Positions 1 to 9,874 of a stretch of DNA of 64,000 nt are shown piece by piece. The DNA is from Aquilaria yunnanensis (lineage: Eukaryota > Streptophyta > Magnoliopsida > Malvales > Thymelaeaceae): assembly GCA_039654915.1 (NCBI GenBank), contig CM077600.1:40284492-40348491 (forward strand), given 5' to 3'. The notes beneath the pieces are model-generated. The model was not told the DNA's origin. It saw only the letters and a program-made list of their open reading frames with translations, and did no database searches. The translations under genes and the position numbers were made by a program. How positions within the stretch are numbered: the stretch's first letter is position 1; the number at the start of each line of letters is the position of its first letter.

Positions 1-302
1 CAATTAATAATAAAGTGGGGCTTCTTTGGCCCTCCACAATAATTATAATAATAAAAAAATAAAAAAAATTAGTTGTTAACAACAATGATAAAGATTGTCA
101 AAAGTTAGTAAAGTTAATGGTTAAAATTAATAATAACAATAATAAAATTTAATGATGTTAATTGATTTAATCGTTAACAATAATAACAACAATAAAAATA
201 AAAGTTAGTAAGTTAGTAACAATTATAACAATAATAAAAGATTAGTAAGTTAGTGACAATAATAATAATAAAGTTAGTAAGTTAGTAACAATAATAATAA
301 TA

Positions 303-570
303 AAGTTAGTAGTTAGCACAGTTAATTGTTAGTATAGCACAAATTAAATGGTTAGTGATAACAATAATAATGAAAGTTAGTGGTTAGCACAATTAATTGT
401 TAGTATAGCACAAATTGGTTAGCGATAACAATAATAATGAAAGTTAGTGGTTAGCACAATTAATTGTTAGTATAGCACAAATTAAATGGTTAGTGATAAC
501 AATAATAATGAAAGTTAGTGGTTAGCACAATTAATTATTAGTATAGCAAAAATTAAATGGTTAGTGATGT
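303..570. repeat. Minisatellite, four units of about 65-70 bp
   Basis: Four successive units each begin near AAAGTTAGTGGTTAGCACA and run through TTAATTGTTAGTATAGCA to a (AAT)n-like tail. The second unit lacks a few bases and the fourth is diverged. Looser GTTAGTAA motifs extend the pattern on both sides (about 100-720). Confidence 0.85.
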
Positions 571-804
571 TAGTTGAGTTAGTAATTAGTTTATGCAAAA
601 ATTAAATAGTTAGTAATCTGAATAGAATAATAATAATAATAACAATAATAATAATAATAATAATAAATATAAAGATTATTGTTAGTTCTGTAGAAATAAG
701 AAAGGTTAGTGACTTGTATAAATAAAAAAATGGAGAATAAGAGAAGAATTGTACCGAGATTCTGAATCGACTTTTAGTCGAGTTGAGGATTCACGAACGA
801 ATTT

Positions 805-1540
805 TATTATTAAATTTTTATTTTATTATTATTTTTTTAAAAAATAATTTCAATTAATATCCAAGCCATAGATTCTAACCGAATCATCTGATCATGGAAT
901 TTAATTTAAATTTAATTTATTATTATCTATTTAATTAATTATTAAATGGCACAGGTAGACTGAATATTTCCTAGGTGTGATTTTTATTATGTCAAACTAA
1001 TTTTAGATTAATTAAAAAAAGGTTTATCTAATCTAATCATATAATTATGCTTAACATTAATTCCTCAGTTAATTTACACATTTAATTATTTGAGCAAACG
1101 AAAAGACAATAAAAGGAAATCAATGCGCGAATTGTAAATCAAAACAAACTCAAAGTTCAGATGAATAAATCAAATAAATCCAAGGACAAATTATTTATTA
1201 AAATTATCTATTTAACTTAATCATATAATTAAGCTTAATGTCAATTCCTAAGTTAATTTATGCTTTTAATTAGCTGAACAAACAAAAGTATAATAGAAAA
1301 TAAGTGAATTAATGACTTAATTGCAAAAATTAAAACTAAGTTAAAGTATCAATTAGACAAATCCAATAAATTCATAAGCAAAAATTAAAATTATGTCAAA
1401 ATTATAGGCTTTCATAACAGATTCGGACTACGAGTCGGTTTGCCATCGGGATTTCGTTATTAAATTTTAATTTAAACAATTTCAGTTAATATCCAAGCCA
1501 TGGATTCTAACCGAATCATCTGGACATGGATTTTGTGATT
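805..1540. repeat. Pairs of diverged direct repeats inside the LTR-like region
   Basis: A segment around 838-900 containing ATATCCAAGCCATAGATTCT and AACCGAATCATCTG recurs around 1480-1540. The stretch 1020-1190 (AATCATATAATTATGCTTAA and following) recurs in diverged form at 1215-1385. The two pairs together look like an old internal duplication of about 200-650 bp. Confidence 0.7.
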
Positions 1541-2299
1541 TACTATCGTCCTAAATTCAGTTTTTTTAGAATTTTATTAAAACCCGTTCAAAATTGAATC
1601 TTGTAAAGATGATCTTTCAAATATGTTATGTAAACATGTGTTTTAAACTTATGCTAACAATGAAAAGTTAAAATCAATATATAAGTAAATATCTGATCTA
1701 ATTTAAACATACAATTTTATATTAACTCATCAACAAATTCATGATCCAAAATAATAAGACGAGCAATTGAACAAAAATAAACAAAACTATAGATAAAAAA
1801 AAAAATGCTGTCAATGATTGATCTGCAAAGAAAATAAGGTTAGTGACTTAAATGGATAAAACAAAGGAAACCAGGGGCTAAACCAGAATTTTTACCCAAA
1901 AAACAAAGAGTTTTGACTTAGTCAAAACGAAAAACGCGTCAGTTTTTCTTTGTTTTTTTTTTTTTTTTTTGTGTCTTCGCCTTCTGTTTCCTTCCGGCGT
2001 CGAGGCGGCGGCGGCTAGGGGGCGCTGGGGGTTCGTGACGGCGTGCTCAGCAGCGGAGGTGGCGCGGCAAGCTGGGAGGCGGCGAGACAGCAGGGAGGAC
2101 GACGCGAGGAGGGCAGCAACCAGGGGCGTGCATGCGCGGGGGAGGGAAGACGGCTAGGGGGGTGACGAGGAGGCTGGCGGCAGGAGGGAGGCCAGGCGGT
2201 CGCAACGGCAGGGGCTGGAGGGCGATGGCAGCGGGTTTCGCGAAGCTGCCGGCAGCATGCGCGACGGAGCGAAGACGAGGGGAGGCTGGAGACGGTGCT

Positions 2300-2570
2300 G
2301 GCGAGGAGAGAAAGAGAGAAGCAGAACTTGATTGAGAGCGAGAGAGAATTTCGTTCGAGGGAGAGAGAGAGAGCTCCAGCTGAGCGTGAGAGAGAGAAGA
2401 GAACCAGAGCTCTGTCAGTTAGAGAGGGAAAGAGAGATGAGAGAGGGAGAACGTGAGAGAAGGAGAGAGAAACCGAGAAGGAGAAGGAGAGCAGATGAGA
2501 GAGGGAGAGCGTGAGAGAAGGAGAGAGAAACTGATAGAGGAAGAAGAAGTTAGTGGAGGGAGAAGAGAGA
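2300..2570. repeat. Purine-rich (GAGA)n tract
   Basis: About 270 bases are almost wholly purine on the + strand, built from GAGAGA, GAGGGAGA and GAAGGAGA motifs, with a partial duplication of a module of about 70 bp (around 2433-2535). Short open frames here are composition artefacts rich in Arg and Glu. Confidence 0.8.
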
Positions 2571-2689
2571 GATGGAAGGCTAGCTCTCGGACTTCAGAGA
2601 GCTATCCGTAGATAAGATGAGATCGTCCCCTCCCCCGATTAATAATTCAGCCGAAGGATCGAGAAGGGAGATATTTTTAATTTTTTTAT

Positions 2690-2874
2690 TATTATTTATT
2701 ATTATTTTTATTATTATTATTTTCATTATTATTACACACACATATTTTAATTAATTTGATTTGATTTGATTTGATTTATAATTAATTAATTTTTTTTAAT
2801 TAATAATTAATAATTTTTTAACACATATTCGATAAAACAAAAATGCCCTTAAACTAATATATATTTTATTATTA

Positions 2875-2912
<38 letters not shown>

Positions 2913-2925
2913 TATTTTTTTTAAG
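2690..2925. repeat. (ATT)n microsatellite and T-rich DNA
   Basis: Two runs of ATT triplets (about 2690-2730 and 2866-2915) flank AT-rich sequence with a short TTGAT repeat near 2756-2775. Nothing coding is visible. Confidence 0.85.
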
Positions 2926-2999
2926 GTCGGACGAAATTGGGTGTCAACAGTAATTAAAGTTAAAGTACCCTCGGTGAACTTTACCCACTTCTTTCATCT

Positions 3000-4000
3000 T
3001 AAACCATAAAATAGAAAAGAAAATATATTGAAAAATAAAAAATTACCAATTCAAAATGCTAATCCCAGATTAAAGCATAAAATCTCTCTAAATAATTATT
3101 AAGACTATCCTAGTTTCCAAATAAATAGAATTTGACACACTTAGATATTTTTTCAATTTAAACAATAAAATAGCAAAAAAACCAAAAAATAGAATGAAAA
3201 ATAAAAAAAAAACACTACCAATTCGGCATTCCCATCCAAAATTCAACCAAATATAATTATTTTAAGGTATTGGATGCTTTAATTTGGGATGAGCATGTTG
3301 AATTGGTAATTTTTTATTTTTCATTCTATTTTTTTGTTTTTTTTTCCAATTTGTGTTTTAAGTTGAAAAAAATAGATAAGTGTGTGAAATTTTTGTATTT
3401 GGCATCTTTAATAGTCTTCATAATTATTTGAAAAATTTTTAACTTTAATATGGGATAGGCATCTTGAATTTGCAATTTTTATTTTTCATTCTATTTTTTT
3501 ATTTTTTGTTATTTTATGATTTAAATTGAAAAAATAGATAAGTGTGTCAAATTTTATTTATTTAGAACCTATAATAGAACATATAATTATTTAAATGTAT
3601 TTTATGCTTTAATTTATGAGGGGAATGTTCAATTGGTAATTTTCTTATTTTTCATTCTAATTTTGTGATTTTTTTCTATTTTATGTTTTAGGTTGAAAAA
3701 AATATGCAAATGTGTCAAATTATATTTATTTTGCATCTAGAATAGTCTCAATAATTTTTTAAGGGATTGTATAGTTTAATTTGAGATGTCATGTCAAATT
3801 GGTAGTTTTTCATTCAACTGTTTTAGTTTTTGGGCTTTTAAGGTTTAAGTTTAAAAAATATATAAATGTGTCAAATTATATTTTTTTGGCATCTAAAATA
3901 TTATCTATAATTATTTTAAGGGATTGGATACTTTAATTTTCAATTGGCATGTTAAATTTATAACTTTTTTATCTTTATTATATTTTAAGGTTTTTTTGGC
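3000..4000. repeat. Satellite-like array, about 165-bp monomer, with an inversion
   Basis: The landmark CTTTAATTT followed by the motif resembling GCATGTTGAATTGGTAA recurs at about 3277, 3443, 3607, 3774 and 3931, giving spacings of roughly 157-167 bp in direct orientation. Between 3000 and 3245 the same monomer appears reverse-complemented at least once and a half (landmark ACCAATTC near 3045 and 3216). The monomers are well diverged, so this is an old or marginal array, not a fresh expansion. Confidence 0.8.
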
Positions 4001-4316
4001 TATTTAAAAAGTTATGTGTTCTAAATTTATGTTTAGGAGGCCTTATATCTATTTTGCTCATATTCAGGGGCTAATTTTATATTATAAAATATTATTTTAA
4101 TCTTACATTTGAAACACTCGGCAATTCAAGGATAAATTTGTGAAATGGGGAATAGTTTAACGACGGTTTGAACAATTTAGCCTTTATTTAAAAACACGAA
4201 GACGAATAATGATATCATTCATTTTTTTATGTTCATAAACATGTTTGGTTAGTACTCATTTATGTTTGTTTGTTTGTTTATTGTTTACAAATATGCTTCT
4301 TATTTATTGGTGTTAG

Positions 4317-4752
4317 GGTTAATTACAATTTGCCTTTGAAGTTTAGGTAGAATTATACTTTGCTTTGTTTCAGAATTATACATTTTGCCCTCTATTTTTT
4401 TAATATAGTTCGACAACAATATCTGAAATATTAATTTAAACATTACCATAGTCAATTTCTGGTAATTTTAATATGTATGGTATTTTTATTACAGTTAACC
4501 GACATTTAAATTATCAATTTTTTTCTTCCTGTAAATGAAAAATAATAATTTTTAAATATTAATTAACTGTAACAAAAGTACTATACAAATTAAAATTATT
4601 TGAAGATGAATACTGTATGATCTAAATTAAGATTTTATAAGTTGTTATTGGACTATATTAAAAAAAAATAGAGGTAAAGTGTATATTTCTAAAACAAAAA
4701 TGGTCAAAATGTAATTTTACCTAAACCTTATAAGGCAAATTATAATTATCCA
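4317..4752. mobile_element. Foldback (MITE-like) element, about 436 bp
   Basis: The left end (AATTACAATTTGCC, then GTTTAGGTAGAATTA) is matched in reverse complement by the right end (TAATTTTACCTAAACC, then GGCAAATTATAATTA). The complementarity continues inward: the CATTTTGCCCTCTA segment near 4390 pairs with TAGAGGTAAAGTG near 4670. It has no coding capacity. The superfamily is not assigned, because I see no clear target duplication. Confidence 0.75.
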
Positions 4753-7700
4753 TTCATGTTAAAAATGTTTTTTTTTTGGCAGACCTTGGTATTAAAGATG
4801 TTTGTTTGCCAGTTTTTATATGTATTTTAGTTTGTATATACTTTTGGATTTTTTACCAATATGTTGTGGATACTAATATATTTATTAGTTCGAAGGTTTG
4901 GTTATATTCAATTATTTAGCCATTTTTGTTATTTACGAACACATTATTTACGTTGTTCATAAACAAGTGTTCATGAACACTAAATACAAGAATACCAACA
5001 CTGCCAATTGATGAATGAACAAACGTGTATAAGAAAATGACATTCATTTGTATTTGGTAATAATTAAACGAACAAATACAATCACATTTCATTCCATTTA
5101 TTTTTTTTACAGAAACCTGTTAAAAAAAATTAAAAGCAAAAATAGAAGGAAAAAGGGTCGTCATTGCAAGTGAGAGAAGCATCATTAGAAGAATCATTTT
5201 CTGATTGTATCAAGTAGCGATTTTAAGAAAGGACCGTGTCGTATATAGCACTTTTAAGCTCCAACTGCAAAAGGGACAAATAAAAGGAAACTGAAAAAAT
5301 GAATAAACAATTTCCATGCCTAAACAAATATAAACATAGATAGGAACAAAAATTTGCAGCAAAACCTTGAAAAGATATAGTAAATTTTGCAAAATGTCTT
5401 TGTCATATCTTGTTGTTAAACATATGGAGAAATCAGCCTAACATACACAAAATCAAGCATTGAAATCCTCCATTAATTCAACTGTGAATATAGAAACATT
5501 CAAATCTATAATTGATTCATCACCCAACAGTCATTTCAAAACATCAATACAACACTATAAATCATCATTGAGGTTAACTTAATTCACAACATATAGAATC
5601 AATAGCTTTAATAAGAAAAAATAACACAATTCCTTTTTATTTATACAATAGGAATGAACAGAAAAACAAAATTGCTGCAGCTTATGAAGTTTGTGAACAG
5701 TTAGATTTATGTCGGTGATGGCTTGCCGGGTCCATATTTACAGACTGATGTCAATTATACCTTTTTTTTATCAATGCATTTTATTTCCCCACATAATCCC
5801 AACTCCAATTTCACAAATGCGGCAAGCTAGGAAATTTGTCCAGGCAATAGCACTCGGTACAACAAAAAGGGGAGGAAGCAAAAATATGACGAGATCAAAG
5901 CAAAACCTTGTAAACTGCTTTCTATGCATGGGGATATGCTAAAAATTACTTTCGAAATGGCCAAAGTAAATGAAAGCCAATTCTGAACGTTCAATATATG
6001 GTGCCCTAAACTCTAAGTTTTATCTAAACCATAAAAGAAAAATATATACCTCATTATCTTGGTCAGAAGAGTTGCACTCAGAAGTCAGACTTATCCAACA
6101 CCTACCCATTCTCCTCAGAATCAAGTAGCTGATTCAAATATACCAACAAAGGGAAATCAAGCAAAAAGAACATGCACAGTTCAAATGAACACTTGTATTG
6201 AATATGTGCAAATAAAGTTTTGTACAAAATTTTTTTATTTTTTGCTTGGTTATTAAATACGTAAAATTAAAGATATGTACAAATAAAGAATGGAAGCTAC
6301 AACCTAGACTAAACAAAAAGGACAAGGAAAAAAAACACAGTTGGTACCAACAACTCTAATATGGGCAGTACAAGAAGACTGAGGAGTAATGGAGTACTAT
6401 CAGATCATGAATTTCGAATATATATGTAAAATATTAAAATATAGACTACCTAGCAGGAACTTAGACTCTTTGTATTCTCTCCACAGATAAAATGCTTATT
6501 AGTTTTATGCTCAAAATACTGGTGCCCAAGTTTAGCAATTGCTCTTGCATCCATGTAAAGCTCTATTCTTTAACAATAGCTGAAGACAACAACTCCTATA
6601 TTCAAATTAATTATTTTAAAACTTACAGACCCTATAGTAACTGTATCCTTTCCCCCTGTCTTCATCAATTTAGTACTATTGTGAAACTTCTTTCTTTTCC
6701 CCCTTCACATGCATCGTGGTCTCATTAATTCATCTGCAAAATTTATACTTTCTTTTCCTACAATTTTTTTAAGGCAAGGAAGTTTAACATGGACAAAATT
6801 GTCCTTGTGTGGTTAGATTTTAAATTCTACTGTGTGCGAAAAATTCCTGGGCCAAAACTTCACTACTGTCTATTTGGGACAGGCCGCATTCTTGGGCCCA
6901 AGCAATATTACTGTTTCATAAAACCCGCATTCTTGGGCCCAAGCAATATAATTGTCTTTTATGTATCCCGATAGTCTCTTTTTCATAAATGCATCCCAGA
7001 CAATGTTTTGCATCTCCCCACAATTATCTTTAACACTCTGTTAATCTGTTTTACAAAACCAGCGAAAGTAACATAGAATAGAAGAGAGTAAGCAATGCTA
7101 CGAAAATTGGAGTATATCATTTATGATAATTATGAATGCATGCAAGTCGCACATATCATCTGGATTTTGAAATTTTAGTTTAATTCGATTTTTTTTTTTT
7201 TTGTAAATGGCGTAGCATGAAAAAAATATCAGATGGAACCTTTAAGTTTTTAAATAATATTTTTCATAAATTTTAGCAACAACCAATTACCAATATGAGA
7301 AAAAGTTAAGTTAAATTCAATTTCAAAAAAATTTATTAACAAGACGTAGGAAGTACTGAATTAATTATATTACAATATATAAATATTTAAAAACCATAAC
7401 TTTTAATCTCTAAGTCAAAAGCTTGGCTATTGCTTGGTTAAATATAAAAATATTTTTATAAATAGTCCTGTTCAGGTCTCATACCTTATTAGTTTTAGTA
7501 TTACTTAGTTATTGTTGGCTTGGTTAGGACTTTGTTTTTGTTATTTGTGAATTCTGTACTCCAAATTTATTCTAGTTTATTTGGAAGATTCATTTTAATT
7601 TGATTCTTTTCTCTTCATTTGGTGTCATAAGAATGAGTAACCTTTTTATGGCCAATTTTATGCACTAGTTGTCTCTTAGAGTCACATGCAGTTGTTGGTT

Positions 7701-8224
7701 TGTAAGATATTATTTGACTTACTTATAATTGGAATAAAGTATCTTTTCTCAAAAAAAAAAACAAAAGAGTCAAAAGCTTGTTATGAGAAATAAATACATA
7801 GTAAGCACTCCCGTCATCCCAAATTTTTTGCATCATATACTTTTCGGTAATTAATTTATAATTTTTTATTTTCAGTATTTTAGTATATAAATGAAAAAAA
7901 TTTATATATAAATGATAAATCAACACTTATAATTTTAAATATATATATTAAAATTTTTGTAACAAATAATAATATAGATAAATTTAAGTCAATTCAAAAA
8001 AGTTAGATAGAGCAAATATAACAGGATGTGGGAAGTATATTACATGGTTGACTTTTTCACTGCTATAAGAAGCCCTAATATTAATTATTTAATGAATTAC
8101 TTTCATTTTTAGAGATTATTCACTCAATTTATATATTTCTTAAAACATTATATTTTAAGAACCCATAAAATTATTTTTTAAAAAATATTTGTTATTAACT
8201 TTTACTTTATTGGCATGGGTATGG
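4753..8224. other. Intergenic, no supported gene
   Basis: AT-rich sequence with many stops in all frames. A 25-bp motif containing GCATTCTTGGGCCCAAGCAA occurs twice, 41 bp apart (6884-6949). Minus-strand pieces near 5160-5260 and 6059-6125 resemble isolated exons (an acidic Ser/Asp/Glu-rich reading followed by a GT-type donor), but I could not chain them into a gene. If anything was here, it is a relic. Confidence 0.5.
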
Positions 8225-9874
8225 GTAAAATCCAAATTTGGTCCCCTAACTTTAAAGGTCATCCTAATGTGACCCCTTAACTCAAAAAGTGACTATTAAA
8301 GTCCCATAACTCAACTCACCTATTCTATTTTAGTCCCTACCGTCAGTTCAGGCGTTATTTCAAACGAAAATTGCCTACGTGGTACGTAAACTGCCACATG
8401 GCATCCTATTTTATGGCAATAAGTGATGAGACTGAAAGAATAATAAACCTTAGGTTAGATTTGACACAAAAAAAAATTTCAGAGACTTAAAAATTGATAA
8501 CCCTAACTTCATCTTCTTCCTCAACTCTCACCGTCCGCCACCGATGTGTACGCCCACCACCATCTCGCCGTCTCTCCATCCCCTATATCTCCGCCTACAT
8601 GTTCATGTCCTTATCGATCCTCGTCCCATTGTCCTCGTCGATCCTCGTTCGTCCTCGTAGATCCTTGTCCCATCGCCTTCACCGATCCTCATCCATCCTC
8701 GGCAATCCACGTCTGTTCAATTCGCTCGTCCGGATCCATCTCACTATCTTCCAATCGCCGCCACATCCATCCTTGTCAGTTCATTTGGTTCAATCTTCCT
8801 CGAAATCTTATTCGATTATGGCCAACTAGATCGTGGGTTCATTTTGTTCACCAACTCTTCCCCAGACGACCTCCTCCCTCTCCGCTCCATTAACTACTTC
8901 ACCAAACGACAAAAATCACCCTCAGGAGACTACCTTCTCTCGCTCGCCGGCATGGACTGGGTCAAGTCCACCGCCAAGCTCGACAACGTACTCGGACGCT
9001 CCGATAATCGCATCGCCCAGGCCCTCAAGCGAGCTCAATCCCAAGGTCTATCTCTTAAAAGCTTTGTTTTGGCCGTCAATCTCCAGGTCCCCGGAAAGGA
9101 TCACCACAGCGCAGTCTTCTACTTCGCCACCGAGGAACCGATTCCCGCCGGTTCGCTTCTCCACCGGTTCGTTCACGGGGATGATGCGTTCCGGAACCAG
9201 CGCTTCAAGATTGTAAACCGGATCGTGAAAGGGCCGTGGATCGTGAAGAAGGCGGTGGGAAATTACAGCGCTTGCCTGCTGGGCAAAGCTCTGACGATCA
9301 ATTACCACCGAGGAGTGAACTATTTGGAGGTCGATGTCGACATCAGAAGCTCCGCCATCGCTAGCGCGATCTTGCATCTGGCATTGGGATACGTGACGAG
9401 CGTGACGATCGACATGGGGTTTGTGGTGGAGGCGCAGCCGGATCTCTATGGCTATTGCCACCGCCTTTGGTAACTTTCTTCAATCGTTGCCCTCCTTACT
9501 GCATCCCTCTTTCTGTGCAGCGCCGCCTCCCATCGTCTACCACTCCCTCTGGTTCGCTTCCGCTGACAAAGATTTGGGGAAGAAGACGAATTGTTGGCTA
9601 ATATACATTTAAGTTCCTAAGGCTATTAGTTTGGGTCAATTCTAACATAAATTTTTGTATTCTTCCAATGTAGTCATTTATTGCTATAAAATAAGATGCC
9701 ATGTGGCAGTTTAGGTGCCACGTAGGCAATTTCCGTCTGAAATAACGCCTGAACTGACGGTAGGGACTAAAATAGGATAGGTGAGTTGAGTTATGGGACT
9801 TTAATAGTCACTTTTTGAGTTGAGGGACCACATTAGAACGACCTTTAAAGTTAGGGGACCAAATTTAGATTTTA
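8225..9874 (+). mobile_element. Pack-MULE-like element carrying a captured EDR2-C fragment
   Basis: Two terminal inverted repeats of about 203 bp (8225-8428 and 9672-9874) are roughly 90% identical by eye. Shared blocks include AAATTTGGTCCCCTAACTTT, CAACTCAAAAAGTGACTATT and CCGTCAGTTCAGGCGTTATT. Long TIRs around a non-transposase cargo are the hallmark of Mutator-like elements that have picked up host DNA (Pack-MULEs). The interior is GC-richer than its surroundings and holds the DUF1336-like reading frame. I found no transposase and no clear 9-bp target duplication, so the superfamily is inferred from architecture. Confidence 0.8.
8952..9473 (+). CDS. Captured DUF1336 / EDR2 C-terminal domain fragment (173 aa from the first ATG)
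   Basis: The protein closely resembles the EDR2-C (DUF1336) domain: SFVLAVNLQVPGKDHHSAV, then VHGDDAFRNQRFKIV, GPWIVKKAVGNYSACLLGKA and NYLEVDVDIRSSAIASAIL. The frame is open upstream to before 8844 but has no earlier ATG, so 8952 is the first usable start. The match stops at about 9433 and is followed by unrelated residues and a TAA. In the family the domain lies at the end of much longer START/PH proteins (EDR2-like) or in short stand-alone proteins, and its function is largely unknown. No intron interrupts it, although EDR2-type genes are finely split. It sits wholly inside the long-TIR element, so it is most likely a transduplicated fragment, not an independent host gene. Whether it is expressed is unknown. 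Confidence 0.7.
   Translation: MDWVKSTAKLDNVLGRSDNRIAQALKRAQSQGLSLKSFVLAVNLQVPGKDHHSAVFYFATEEPIPAGSLLHRFVHGDDAFRNQRFKIVNRIVKGPWIVKKAVGNYSACLLGKALTINYHRGVNYLEVDVDIRSSAIASAILHLALGYVTSVTIDMGFVVEAQPDLYGYCHRLW

Larger units (their letters stand above)
1..2949. mobile_element. LTR-like retrotransposon end (left part outside the window)
   Basis: The stretch closes with GGGTGTCAACA at 2939-2949, the usual 3' terminus of plant LTRs that begin TGTTGACACCC. Inside lie AT-rich minisatellites, direct repeats, a GC-rich block at about 1980-2300 and a purine-rich tract, all common in long plant LTRs. No coding domain (gag, protease, RT, integrase) is visible. The 5' end of the LTR and any internal region would lie to the left of base 1, so I cannot tell a solo LTR from a 3' LTR. 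The LTR assignment is an inference from the terminal motif and composition. Confidence 0.45.

Noticed and set aside
2132..2514. Arg/Glu-rich open frames across the GC-rich and GAGA tract
   Set aside because: The residues follow directly from the purine repeat; no initiation context, domain or splicing supports a protein.
4753..6330. Exon-like minus-strand pieces near 5160-5260 and 6059-6125
   Set aside because: They could not be chained in frame or matched to a family; kept only as a note in the intergenic entry.
8494..9216. Alternative + strand frames (8494, 8546, 8833) in the 8.2-kb element
   Set aside because: Ser/Pro/His-rich shadows; only the frame ending at 9473 shows a recognisable domain (EDR2-C).
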